NCBI GenBank assembly: GCA_016719485.1
Contig: JADJZB010000029.1
Coordinates: 248,001 to 312,000 of the forward strand
DNA: 64,000 bases
DNA from: Holophagales bacterium
GTDB taxonomy: Bacteria; Acidobacteriota; Thermoanaerobaculia; UBA5066
Reading direction: 5' to 3'
The position numbers were made by a program, and so were the translations under genes. This document shows positions 25,113 to 35,844 of this stretch, piece after piece (the first letter of the stretch is position 1; each line of letters opens with the position of its first letter). The notes beneath the pieces are model-generated. The model had not been told where the DNA came from, ran no database searches, and was given only the letters and a program-made list of their open reading frames with translations.

Positions 25113-27179
25113 CTACCCTCCCCGCGGCTTCTCTTCTTCGACCCCTGCCTCCGGGCCACGCCGGAGGAGCCTCGCCACGAGGAGGAGGAGCGCCACGACG
25201 GCGCCCACCAGCGCCGCCCAGAAGAGCTTCGGTCCCGCTTCCTTCTCCCGTTCCACGGCCTCCGGGGCCGGCGGCGCGAGCGCCGCCTCGAACGCGGGGG
25301 CTCCCAGGAGACGGGATGCGAGGAGCTCGAGGTCGTAACGCGGAGGGGCGAGTCCCGCCTGACCGTGGACGAGCGTCAGGGCGACTCCCTCCTCCCTCAC
25401 GAACCGGATGCGATGGGCCGGCAGGAGGAGCGACGCACGGACGAGGGGAACGGGTGCGTTGTCGCCGTCATCGATCGAGACGAAGAGCTCGCGCCCCTCG
25501 CCCGCGGAAAGCTCGAGGAGGAGCGCGGGCGCCTTCCGGTCGGGATCGGCGTTCTCCCACGCTCCCGAGGAGACCTCGGCGAAGGTTCCGGCGGTCTCGG
25601 GACGCCCTCCGAGCCGCTCCCTCAGGACTCCGACGCGCCGGCTGAAGACCCGCGCCGTCGACTCCAGCTCGAGGCGCGCCGCCGGAAGCCTCTCGAACGG
25701 CAGCTCGACCCGGTGGAACGAGAGGCGGCCCGCCTCCCCGGGACCACTGCGCGGGCGGGGGTCTTCAGCCCTCTGCGGAGCCGGGAGCTTCAGCACGAGC
25801 GGCTCGTCCAGGGTCTCCAGCAGGTACGGCACCTGCCGGCCGTCGGCCGTCGCGATCCTCACGTCGGACAGCGTGGGACTCACGGCCAGGACGGCGGCGT
25901 CGAGGCGAAGGGCCGTCAGGCCGGCAGGGCCGTTCGGGATCGGCCGCGAGACGCGGAAACCGGCGAGATCGAGTGCCGCCCCCGAAGGGATGCCAGGCCC
26001 CGCCAGGACCGGGGTCGCGGCGACCGTCACGGGCTGACGGTCGCCCCAGCGCGCGTTCGCCGGGGAGGGGCCTTCGCGCCGCGCGATGGTCGGGCGCGAG
26101 GCCTCGAGATCGTATCGGGGGGCGGGCAGCCGGGTCGCCCCGAACCGCGCCGTCAGCGGCGCTCCGTCGGGGCTTTCGAAGTAGATCCAGGGAAGCCCCT
26201 CGAAGACGGCAGTGAGCGAGGTGACTTCGAGGGGCGGATTCCCCGCGTCGTCGATGACGAGCTCCAGCTCGGCCTCGGCCGGCAGCACGGCGAGCCGGAC
26301 CGACATCTCTGCGGCGGCCGCGTCGGCCCGCTGGGCCCGGCGAAGCGTCGCCGCTCCCAGCTCGAAGGGGACGAGCCGGCCGCCGGTGAGGCGCGATTCG
26401 AGGACGCGAGCGTCCCTGAGGACATCGCCCGAGTCCACGCCGACCTCGATCGCCGTGATGGGCAGGCCCGCGGCGCCCGGCTTGAGACGGAAGCGGGTCT
26501 TCCCGGGCTCGCTCGCCCGGCGCTCGAACGGGATCGCCTCCCTGAGCGGTTCCGGCGCACCGCCGGTCCCGGCGAGGCGCGCCTCGACGCGTGGCGGAAG
26601 GGGCACGCGCCCGCTCCGGGCGTCGTTCCAGACGAGGCGCAGGAAACGGTGATCGCCCTCCGGGAAACCGGCTTCGGTCCGGGCCAGCCCTTCCTCGGGA
26701 AGGTCGAAGAGAGTGCCTTCGGCCACGAGGACCGTCCAGCGCGCCCGGTCCCCGCTTCCCTCGAGACGGAGGCGCTTGAGGTATGGCGCGGAGAGACCCG
26801 AGAGGCGAATGCGGTCGATCCGTCGGAGCGCGCCGAGGTCGGCTTCGAACCCGCTCGCGTTCTTCGTCTCCGGGATCGGGAGCAGCGACGCGCGCACCCA
26901 CTCCGGCTCGCTGGGGGCCGGCGCCACCAGGAGGTACGGCACCTCTCGCCCGTCCTGTCCGAAGAGGCGCAGGTCGTGGAGGAGACCGGGCCCCCGGCGC
27001 GCCTCGGAACCCGAGAGGAGCGCCCCGTCGACGCCGAGGCGATTCGCCCCGGTTGCCGCGGGCGTCACCGCCCTCGAGTACCGGAAGGAGGCCTGGGCGG
27101 GGCGCACACCCTCTTCTGCCGCCGCGGAAAGGGCGACGGCGAGGAACGTGAGGGGAACGAGACGGCGCATCGGCGTCAT
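25113..27179 (-). CDS. DUF3999-type exported membrane-anchored protein
   Basis: 688 residues. The ATG at 27179 overlaps the stop of the DUF2339 gene (ATGA) and gives a signal peptide ('RLVPLTFLAVALSAAA'). The body has repeated beta-rich modules ('LFGQDGREVPYLL', 'IATADGRQVPYLLE'; 'APRYDLE' and 'PPRYDLELL'), and a single C-terminal membrane helix (about 650-672) precedes a basic tail. This layout matches DUF3999, whose function is unknown and which commonly follows DUF2339. The bulk should be periplasmic. Two halves look like internal duplicates of a sugar-binding-like sandwich, which is my inference. Confidence 0.75.
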   Translation of the reverse strand: MTPMRRLVPLTFLAVALSAAAEEGVRPAQASFRYSRAVTPAATGANRLGVDGALLSGSEARRGPGLLHDLRLFGQDGREVPYLLVAPAPSEPEWVRASLLPIPETKNASGFEADLGALRRIDRIRLSGLSAPYLKRLRLEGSGDRARWTVLVAEGTLFDLPEEGLARTEAGFPEGDHRFLRLVWNDARSGRVPLPPRVEARLAGTGGAPEPLREAIPFERRASEPGKTRFRLKPGAAGLPITAIEVGVDSGDVLRDARVLESRLTGGRLVPFELGAATLRRAQRADAAAAEMSVRLAVLPAEAELELVIDDAGNPPLEVTSLTAVFEGLPWIYFESPDGAPLTARFGATRLPAPRYDLEASRPTIARREGPSPANARWGDRQPVTVAATPVLAGPGIPSGAALDLAGFRVSRPIPNGPAGLTALRLDAAVLAVSPTLSDVRIATADGRQVPYLLETLDEPLVLKLPAPQRAEDPRPRSGPGEAGRLSFHRVELPFERLPAARLELESTARVFSRRVGVLRERLGGRPETAGTFAEVSSGAWENADPDRKAPALLLELSAGEGRELFVSIDDGDNAPVPLVRASLLLPAHRIRFVREEGVALTLVHGQAGLAPPRYDLELLASRLLGAPAFEAALAPPAPEAVEREKEAGPKLFWAALVGAVVALLLLVARLLRRGPEAGVEEEKPRGG

Positions 27180-30100
27180 TCCTTCTCCCTGGCAGCGAGG
27201 ACGAATTTCTGCAGCGCGACGGCGACGAGGGCGAGGGAGACCGCGAGGCCCACGAAGGAGGCGACGCGGTAGAGCCCGCCGAGGCGCCCGAGGTCGTGCA
27301 GGAACGCCTTCAGCACCGTCACGACGAGGAGCGCCAGCGCCGCGATCCTCGCGGCGCGGCTCTTTCCGGCGATGCCGGCGGCGAGGAGGCCGACGGCGAA
27401 GACGGCCCAGGCGAGCGTGTACGCGAGGTCCTGCGCGAGCGAGGTCCCCCGGGCGAGGTTGAAGGTGAGGGTCGGGCCCGCCGAGAACCAGTCGGCAATC
27501 TCGATGTTGACGAGTGCGAAGAGGAGGATCGTCGCGAGCGTCACCTGGGCCGACGACGCGCGGACCCCGCCTCCGGCGAGCTCGTCGGACGTTCCCCGGA
27601 GGAAGCGCGCGGCGACGAAAAGCGCCACCGCCGCGACGAGGTAGGTGTAGAGGTACCAGTTCAGGATCGGCGTCGCGCTCCGGGCGTGGTACGAAAGGAC
27701 CGCTTCGTTCAGGACGAGGCGCGCGAAGACGACTCCCGAAAGGCCGGCCGAGGCGAGGAGGAGGCCACGGTGGGGGATGCGCGTGTAGAGCCATGCCAGC
27801 GCCGCTGCCTCGAGGGCCCAGCCGATCGTGATCCACTCCTTGTCGAGCTGGAGCGGGATGGCGATCGTCACGAACGCGAGCGCCGCTCCCGCCACGAGGG
27901 CGAGGCGCCCGAGGTCGCGCGCCGCGGGCGCCTCGACGCGAAGGAGCGCCACGAGGAGAAGCGCCAGTGCCGCGGCGATGCCGACCGGCAGGACCGCGAC
28001 GAAGCCGTCCCACCCCGCCTCGGCGAAGCTCGTCCTGCCGAGAAGGAAGAAGGCGGCGCTCGCGAGGACCGCCGCGACCCACGGGGCGCGCGCGGCGGGC
28101 GCGCGCCGGGCGGCCAGCGGCGGGAGCGCGAGGAAGAGGAGCCAGAGCAGGCCCGCAAAGAGAAGACGGGAAACGGCCCGCTCCAGGCCCGCCTCACCCG
28201 AGTCGCCCCAGAGGAAGACGGCGAGAAACGAGACGCCGACGGAGACGACCGGGAGGCCGTGCCACCCCTCGAGCGTCGCGACGACGACGAGCGCCCCGGC
28301 GAGGAGGATGTGGGCCGCGACGAGGAGCGCGAGGCCGGGCCGTCCGGGGACGGTGCCGGCGAAGAGCGCCACGCCCTGCCCGAGCAGGAGCGCCGCGGCG
28401 GCGCCCTGCGCGACGGCCGCACGGAGCGCCTCGCCCCCCTTCGGTGACCGAGGGGCGAGGACCCGTCCCAGGAGGCCGAGACCGGCGACGACGAGCGTCG
28501 AAATGACGGTCACCGTCGGCCACGGGGCCTCCCTGGCCGCGCCGACGAGGACCAGGAGAACGATCTGGGAGAGGACGAGCGCGACGGCGAGGAGCGCGCC
28601 GACCCCCGTCGCGAACGCGGCGGCCGCGAGCGCGAGATCCAGGACGAGGAGGATTCCAAGGAGGGGCCACGGCGGGACCGCGAGCGCCGGCTGCGTCGCG
28701 ACGAAGAGGAGGAAGAGGTGCCCGACGAGGCCGAGGTGGATCCCGTTCGGGCCGCCCGCCTCCGCCGCCCCGGTCTTCGACCGCACCCAGGCGCTCCCGC
28801 CGACGACGACGAGCGCGAAGCCGAGGACGACGAGAAGGCCGGGGACGAGGAACGAGCCGAGCGGAACGGTCATCCACCACACCGCGAGGACGCCCCAGGA
28901 GAGGAGTACGCCGGCGAGCGTCGCCACCGGGAAGCGCCCTGCGGCCCCTTCCGCGAAGAGCCCGACGTTCAGCACCGCCAGAAGGAGCGCGAGTCCCCAG
29001 AGCGCCGAGGCGGCGACCGGGCCGGCCGCGAGGAAGAGAAGGAGGGCGAGCGCCGCGAAGAGGAGGACGACGGAGAGGCCCCCGGGACTCAGCGACTTCC
29101 CGAAGCGGCGCGCGAGGAGCGGGACGCCGAGGTAGAAGAGCGAGAAGACGCCGTAGAGCGCGAGGCCGGGGAGGAGCCGCTCCGGAGTCAGGTGCTTCGC
29201 CGACCAGACCGCCTCGGCGAGGAGCGCGAAGAAGGCCCCCGCGAAGAAGACGCCCCCCTCCTCGCGGACGATCGCGTACGCCGCGCAGAGGGCGAGGAGG
29301 ACGAAGACGACGGCGAAGAGGAGTCCGGGCGACGCCGCCCGCGGCTCCTCCGCGACGAGGACGGGTGCCAGGGCGAGGAGGAGCGGCGCGGCGTACGCGG
29401 CCCGCAGGCCCACGGCCTCGAGCGGCCGGCCCACCTTCTCCGCCACGAACGGCGCGGCGAGGAAGAAGACGGCGAAGAGGGCGAGGAACGCGAGGATCGA
29501 GGGCCACGCGCCCGGCGCGTAGCTCCGGAAAGCCCAGACCGCGAAAACGACGAGCGTCGCGAGGCCGCCGGCGAGGTGGAGCGTCGAGGGGCCGCGCCAG
29601 ACGGCGACGGCGAAGAGGCCCGCCGCGAGGAGAAAGAGGAAACCGAACAGGAGCTCGAAGCGAGCGCCATACGCCGGCACGGCCGCCAGAAACAGGGCGA
29701 ACGCCAGCGGGAGGAGGCCCGCGAGATGGGCCGAGCCCTCGAAAAGCGGGGATTTCCCTTCACCGCCCCTGCTCTCGGGCTTTCCGAGCGCGAGGCCGGC
29801 GTAGAGAACGAGCGGGAAGACGAGGAAGACTCCCGCTGCGATCCCGAGCTTCCCTTCGGTGAGGAACTTCGCCACCCAGCCCCACTGGTAGATCGCGGTG
29901 AGGATCGCGCAGAGGACAGTGAGAACGGGCCACTTCTTCCGGTGCGCCACCCACGCGAGGCCGGCGTTCAGGAGGAGGAGGTAGCCGAAGAGGCCGAAGG
30001 GCCGGTCCTCGCCCGTCGAGAGGAGGGCGGGCGTCGCGAACCCGCCGACGAGGCCGAGGAGCGCGATGAAGATCGAATCGCGCCTCACGGAAAGGAGGAC

Positions 30101-31030
30101 CGCGACCGCCGTCACGAGGACCATCAGCCCGAACGTCGGGATCGCCGGGATCAGCTTCCAGAGGGCGTGTGCCGCGAAGAACGTCGAGAAGAGGACCGCG
30201 ATCGCCGCGCCGTCGAGGGCGTTCGCCGTGACCGGGTACTTTCGTGCCGCCTTCAGCTCGCAGACGACGAGGAGCGCGATTCCGGACAGGAGGCCGATGG
30301 CCATCCGGAGGGGCGGCGTCAGCCAGCCGTGATCGATCGAGTACCGCAGGAACGAGATCGCCGCGACGACGAGCATGACGCCGGCAATCCAGGAGAAGAG
30401 CTTGACGCCGACGAGGCTCTCCCAGTCGAAAGGGGGCTTCGGCGGCGGGGCGGGCGGCGCGGGGGGGCGGGGCGGCGCGGCCGGCCGAGGCTGAGCTGTC
30501 GGCCGAGGCGGACCGGAGAGGTGCGGATTCGGCGCGCCGCCGACGCGAGGAACAGGGAGCGCCGAGACGGTGGGTAACGGCGGCGGCAGCGTGATCGGCG
30601 GAACCGCAAGGGGCGCTGGCGGGGGTGCGGCGGCGATCGGAAGCTGGTCGGTGTCGTCCGCCGACGGCGACGGGCGGGGCTCGGTCGGAGCGGCGACCGG
30701 GGGAAGCGCCCCGACCGGCGGGACCAGGACGGGCGGGACCGGAGGCGCCGGTGGCCTGGGAGGCGCCTGCCAGGCTCGCGGAGGGGAACCCGGCGCCGGA
30801 GAGGGAACGGCGGCGGCCGTCGTCGCTTCGGGGACCGGGGCGGGCTGCGGCGCCTGAAGCCCGGCGTTCAGCTCGACGAGGCGCTTCTCGAGACGCGCGT
30901 TCGCCCGCTCCAGCTCGGACGCCCGCTCTTCGAGCTTCGTCAGGCGGCTCTTCGTGACGAGGGCGACGACGAGGGAGACGACGGGCGCCAGGACCAGCAC
31001 CGCCGCCAGCAGGAGAAGGAGGGCCTCCAT
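27176..31030 (-). CDS. DUF2339 giant multi-pass membrane protein
   Basis: 1284 residues from an ATG at 31030 (GAGGA seven bases upstream; a GTG directly before it is an alternative). An N-terminal membrane helix is followed by a short coiled coil (about 30-60), a Pro/Ala-rich linker (about 60-190), and then an almost continuous run of more than 25 hydrophobic helices. 'FDWESLVGVKLFSWIAGVML' begins the conserved DUF2339 core. The function of this family is unknown. It overlaps the DUF3999 gene by 4 bases, so the two are co-translated and probably act as an inner-membrane/periplasmic pair. Confidence 0.85.
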   Translation of the reverse strand: MEALLLLLAAVLVLAPVVSLVVALVTKSRLTKLEERASELERANARLEKRLVELNAGLQAPQPAPVPEATTAAAVPSPAPGSPPRAWQAPPRPPAPPVPPVLVPPVGALPPVAAPTEPRPSPSADDTDQLPIAAAPPPAPLAVPPITLPPPLPTVSALPVPRVGGAPNPHLSGPPRPTAQPRPAAPPRPPAPPAPPPKPPFDWESLVGVKLFSWIAGVMLVVAAISFLRYSIDHGWLTPPLRMAIGLLSGIALLVVCELKAARKYPVTANALDGAAIAVLFSTFFAAHALWKLIPAIPTFGLMVLVTAVAVLLSVRRDSIFIALLGLVGGFATPALLSTGEDRPFGLFGYLLLLNAGLAWVAHRKKWPVLTVLCAILTAIYQWGWVAKFLTEGKLGIAAGVFLVFPLVLYAGLALGKPESRGGEGKSPLFEGSAHLAGLLPLAFALFLAAVPAYGARFELLFGFLFLLAAGLFAVAVWRGPSTLHLAGGLATLVVFAVWAFRSYAPGAWPSILAFLALFAVFFLAAPFVAEKVGRPLEAVGLRAAYAAPLLLALAPVLVAEEPRAASPGLLFAVVFVLLALCAAYAIVREEGGVFFAGAFFALLAEAVWSAKHLTPERLLPGLALYGVFSLFYLGVPLLARRFGKSLSPGGLSVVLLFAALALLLFLAAGPVAASALWGLALLLAVLNVGLFAEGAAGRFPVATLAGVLLSWGVLAVWWMTVPLGSFLVPGLLVVLGFALVVVGGSAWVRSKTGAAEAGGPNGIHLGLVGHLFLLFVATQPALAVPPWPLLGILLVLDLALAAAAFATGVGALLAVALVLSQIVLLVLVGAAREAPWPTVTVISTLVVAGLGLLGRVLAPRSPKGGEALRAAVAQGAAAALLLGQGVALFAGTVPGRPGLALLVAAHILLAGALVVVATLEGWHGLPVVSVGVSFLAVFLWGDSGEAGLERAVSRLLFAGLLWLLFLALPPLAARRAPAARAPWVAAVLASAAFFLLGRTSFAEAGWDGFVAVLPVGIAAALALLLVALLRVEAPAARDLGRLALVAGAALAFVTIAIPLQLDKEWITIGWALEAAALAWLYTRIPHRGLLLASAGLSGVVFARLVLNEAVLSYHARSATPILNWYLYTYLVAAVALFVAARFLRGTSDELAGGGVRASSAQVTLATILLFALVNIEIADWFSAGPTLTFNLARGTSLAQDLAYTLAWAVFAVGLLAAGIAGKSRAARIAALALLVVTVLKAFLHDLGRLGGLYRVASFVGLAVSLALVAVALQKFVLAAREKE

Positions 31031-31057
31031 CACGCGGTCCTCATGCGACGGCCGGCC

Positions 31058-31279
31058 TCATTCCTCGGGCAGATCGTCGTCGTCGTCCGCGTCTCCGAAG
31101 AAGAACGAATCGCCGCACGGCCGGCTGCAGTAGTTCCGCGAGCCGACCCTGTAGACGCAGTAGAGGCAGAACACCGTGCCGCAGACGGGGCAGCGTTCCA
31201 GCTCGCCCGGTTCGCAGATCCGCTCGCAACGCTTGCAGACGTCGCCCAGGGCGCTTTCGCCGTCATCGAGGAGAGCCAT
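31058..31279 (-). CDS. Small Cys-rich probable zinc-binding protein
   Basis: 73 residues. It has four CxxC-type pairs: CKRC (15-18), CPVC (about 30-33), CLYC (38-41) and CSRPC (51-55), with an acidic tail of consecutive Asp residues. The spacing suggests a RING/FYVE-like or double zinc-ribbon fold of two metal sites. It starts with ATG and ends 27 bases before the DUF2339 start, so it is likely cotranscribed. The function is unknown; a metal-dependent adaptor is only a guess. Confidence 0.7.
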   Translation of the reverse strand: MALLDDGESALGDVCKRCERICEPGELERCPVCGTVFCLYCVYRVGSRNYCSRPCGDSFFFGDADDDDDLPEE

Positions 31280-31333
31280 GTCGACATCATAGCTCCCGAC
31301 TCTGGTACCATTCGCGGCTCTGCGGCCGGCTCG

Positions 31334-31410
31334 TGGCGATGTAGCTCAGTCGGTAGAGCGGGGGTCTCATAAGCCCCGTGTCGGCGGTTCGAGTCCGCCC
31401 ATCGCCACCA
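31334..31410 (+). tRNA. tRNA with CAT anticodon (elongator Met, or Ile2 if lysidine-modified)
   Basis: A full cloverleaf can be drawn: acceptor TGGCGAT (31334-31340) pairs with ATCGCCA (31401-31407), followed by an encoded CCA (31408-31410). The D arm holds AGCTCAGTCGGTAGAGC, and the anticodon stem GGGGT/GCCCC encloses CTCATAA with CAT at 31368-31370. The T arm is GGCGG-TTCGAGT-CCGCC. It is not an initiator: the anticodon stem lacks the three G-C pairs in the initiator arrangement and the first acceptor pair is T-A. Elongator tRNA-Met is the default call. tRNA-Ile2, the substrate of TilS encoded 39 bases downstream, cannot be excluded. Confidence 0.93.
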
Positions 31411-31448
31411 AATCTCTCCGGCCGGCCCGTCTCGCCTACCATCCGCGG

Positions 31449-32462
31449 GTGCGGACCCCCGTCGATTCCCGCCCGCCCGACGCGCCCCCCCTGCGAGACG
31501 CGTTTGCCCGCCACCTCGCCGCCTCTGGCCTTCTCGACGGAGCCTCGACCCTCGTCGCCGCCTGCTCGGGCGGGGCCGATTCCACCGCCCTCCTCGTTCT
31601 GCTCGCCCGGGAAGCGCGACTCCGGGACGTCCCTCTCGTCGCGTTCCACGTCGACCACCAGCTGCGGGGGGCAGAGGGCCACCGGGACGCCCGGGCCGCC
31701 GCCGATCTCACTGCGCAGCTGGGTCTTCCCTTCGTCTTTCGCAGCTTCCCGGTGCGCGACCTGCGCGTCGCGGGCGAGAGCCTGGAGTCCGCGGCGAGAA
31801 GGCTCCGGTACGAGTCGCTCCTGGCGCTTGGGCGCGACCTCGGTCCCGGCACCCTCCTGGCCACCGGACACACCCTGGAGGACCAGGCCGAGACGGTGCT
31901 CCTCCACCTCGAGCGCAGGGTCGGCCGGTCCCGCGGAGGAGTCCGGGCGCGGAGGTCCGACGGGGTCGTCCGACCGCTCCTCCCCTTCCGCCGCGAAGCG
32001 CTCCGGGACCACCTCCGGGCCGAAGGGGTCCCGTGGCGGGAGGACGCCTCCAATGCCGACGAGAGGTTCGCCCGGAACCGGATCCGGCACCGGGTCCTTC
32101 CCGCTCTCGAGGCGCGGTGGCCCGGCGCCACCCTCCGCCTCGCTCGCGCCGCGGAATTCCTGACGAGGCGCCTGGAGGGAATTGACGCCCGCCTCGACGC
32201 GGCCCTCGCCTCCCGGGCCACCCCCCTCGCCGGTCCATGGCCCCGGGCGCTCCTGGCCGGCCTCGATCGGGAGTCGGCCGGCCGGCTCCTCGTCCGGGCC
32301 GCCGGGGGGGACGGGCGCCGCCCGGGGCGGGCGCAGGTGGACCGGGTCCTCGATCGCCTCGCCGCAGGGGAAGTGTCCTTTCGCGAGGCGTTCGCGGGCC
32401 GCCGGATCGCCGTCGATCGCCTGACGGTCCGGCTGACGCCCCCTGCTAGACTGGTTCCATGA
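31449..32462 (+). CDS. tilS: TilS, tRNA(Ile)-lysidine synthetase
   Basis: 337 residues, GTG start. The PP-loop ATP pyrophosphatase motif SGGADS (40-45) and the following 'FHVDHQLRGAEGHRDA' and 'ATGHTLEDQAETVLLHL' segments are diagnostic; 'NRIRHRVLPALE' closes the catalytic half. TilS attaches lysine to C34 of the tRNA-Ile with a CAU anticodon so that it reads AUA. The C-terminal domain is short, giving a protein smaller than the 430-460 residue forms. The stop overlaps the hpt start (ATGA), the common tilS-hpt-ftsH order. Confidence 0.92.
   Translation: MRTPVDSRPPDAPPLRDAFARHLAASGLLDGASTLVAACSGGADSTALLVLLAREARLRDVPLVAFHVDHQLRGAEGHRDARAAADLTAQLGLPFVFRSFPVRDLRVAGESLESAARRLRYESLLALGRDLGPGTLLATGHTLEDQAETVLLHLERRVGRSRGGVRARRSDGVVRPLLPFRREALRDHLRAEGVPWREDASNADERFARNRIRHRVLPALEARWPGATLRLARAAEFLTRRLEGIDARLDAALASRATPLAGPWPRALLAGLDRESAGRLLVRAAGGDGRRPGRAQVDRVLDRLAAGEVSFREAFAGRRIAVDRLTVRLTPPARLVP
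32447..32452 (+). promoter_or_regulatory. -10-like box six bases before the hpt start
   Basis: TAGACT followed by six bases and then ATG. If used, transcription would begin at or next to the start codon, giving a leaderless hpt message in addition to readthrough from tilS. No good -35 was seen. Confidence 0.35.
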
Positions 32463-33022
32463 ACCTTCTCTACGACGAGCGGTTCTCGCCGGCCGAGATC
32501 GCCCACCGCGTCCAGTCGATCGGCCAGAGGATCTCGAACGACTTCCCCGAGACTCCGATCGTCCTGATCGCGATCCTCAAGGGAGCCGCGATCTTCGCGT
32601 CCGACCTGGCCCGCACGCTCCCTCGCTCGGTCCGCCTCGAGTACATCGACGTGATCCGCGGCGGCGAGGAGGAGATCGTCGACTTCCACTTCGTCACGCC
32701 GTTCAACGTCCGGGGGGCCGACATCATCATCCTCAAGGACGTCATCCGGAGCGGGATCATCGAAAGCTACCTCGCCGACCAGCTGCGCGAGGAGGGGCCG
32801 ACCTCGATCCGCTTCGCCGCCATCGTCGACCGACCCCAGGAGCGCAAGAGCTCACTCCTCGTCGATTACGTCCTCTTCCCGTCCGAGGACGGCATTCTCG
32901 TCGGTTACGGCATGGAGTTCGCCGGCGAAGGGGGAAACTTCCCGTTCATCGCGAAGGTGAGGACGCCCGGCGACCCTCCCTTTGCGCAGGCCACCGGACC
33001 GATCAAGATCGTCCGGGGCTGA
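32459..33022 (+). CDS. Hypoxanthine phosphoribosyltransferase-like protein with altered PRPP loop
   Basis: 187 residues, typical HPRT size. 'VLIAILKGAAIFASDLARTL' (35-54) is the family's first loop and 'GPTSIRFAAIVDRPQERKS' and 'VDYVLF' follow the family order. The PRPP loop, normally VEDIIDTG, reads LKDVIRSG (92-99): the first acidic residue is Lys93 and the Asp that acts as general base is Arg97. Such changes should strongly reduce or remove normal HPRT activity, or change the reaction. It lies between tilS (4-base overlap) and ftsH. In some Firmicutes HprT and TilS jointly activate ftsH, so a regulatory role is possible here. Confidence 0.75.
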   Translation: MNLLYDERFSPAEIAHRVQSIGQRISNDFPETPIVLIAILKGAAIFASDLARTLPRSVRLEYIDVIRGGEEEIVDFHFVTPFNVRGADIIILKDVIRSGIIESYLADQLREEGPTSIRFAAIVDRPQERKSSLLVDYVLFPSEDGILVGYGMEFAGEGGNFPFIAKVRTPGDPPFAQATGPIKIVRG

Positions 33023-33066
33023 TCCGCGGCCATCCCGGCGCCGTAGATTGCCGGGAAGGGTGACCT

Positions 33067-34998
<1,932 letters not shown>

Positions 34999-35072
34999 GG
35001 TCGCTCGGCGCCCCTCGCGGTCCCGTCGGGACGCTCCTGACGCGGAGGGTGCCGTTCCGTCCGCCCCGCCGC

Positions 35073-35819
35073 ATGGAGGCGCGGCCCGGAGCCGCCGTGC
35101 CGCGACGCCGGCCGGCGCTCGCGACGCGACGGCATCCTCTCTTCGGAATGGTCCCGCTCCTCGCGGGACCCGGCTCCTCCGGGACGGCGGGACCCGCTTT
35201 CGCGTACGACCCCGACTTCCGGCCCGACCTCCCCGCCGGGGCGGTCCGCGGCGACCCGCGGCGCCAGCTCTTCTGCTGCGAGGTCCCGCGCTACTTCTAC
35301 GTCGACGTCGACCGGACCTGCCGCGACTGCGGCGCCCCGTTCGTCTTCTCGGCGCGCGAGCAGAAGCACTGGTACGAGACGCTCGGCTTCCGCCTCGACG
35401 CCAGCGCGGTGAGATGCCTCCCCTGCCGACGTGCCTACCGCCGCGACAAGGGAATCGCCCGCGCGCTCGCCGACGCCTCGCGAGCCCTCGCCGAGGCGCC
35501 TCTCCACCCGCCCGCCGTCCTCGCCTACGCCCGGGCCGCCGTCGCTCACGCCGAGCGCTTCGGCCACGCCCCCCTCGACGGCGCGGTCGCCGCGCTCAGG
35601 GCGCTGCGTCGCCACGCGCCGTCGGTCGTGGAGGCGATCTACCTCGAGGGGCGATGCGCCGAGGCCGCTGGTCGGCCGCGCCGCGCGGCGGCGAGGTACG
35701 AGAGGTTCCTCGCGGTGGCACCCCCACGCGGCAACGCCGCGTTCGCGCGAGACACCCGCGCCCGCCTCGCACGCCTCGTGGCGGCGCGAGGCTCCTCAGG
35801 GCGCACCCTCTCTCGCTAG
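35073..35819 (+). CDS. Zinc-ribbon and TPR-like protein of unknown function
   Basis: About 248 residues from an ATG at 35073, but the start is uncertain: a GTG at 35097 has a better GGAG site, and an ATG at 35148 is also possible. A zinc-ribbon lies in the middle: CRDCGAPFVF, then 'EQKHWYETLGF' and CLPCRRAYR, the pattern of the small 'probable zinc-ribbon' (zf_Tbcl-like) family. The C-terminal half is Ala-rich and helical with TPR-like periodicity ('HPPAVLAYARAAVAHAER', 'RAAARYERFLAVAP'). It stands alone between ftsH and folP. The function is unknown. Confidence 0.65.
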   Translation: MEARPGAAVPRRRPALATRRHPLFGMVPLLAGPGSSGTAGPAFAYDPDFRPDLPAGAVRGDPRRQLFCCEVPRYFYVDVDRTCRDCGAPFVFSAREQKHWYETLGFRLDASAVRCLPCRRAYRRDKGIARALADASRALAEAPLHPPAVLAYARAAVAHAERFGHAPLDGAVAALRALRRHAPSVVEAIYLEGRCAEAAGRPRRAAARYERFLAVAPPRGNAAFARDTRARLARLVAARGSSGRTLSR

Positions 35820-35844
35820 ACTCCGGCTTCGGAGAAGCCTCCCG

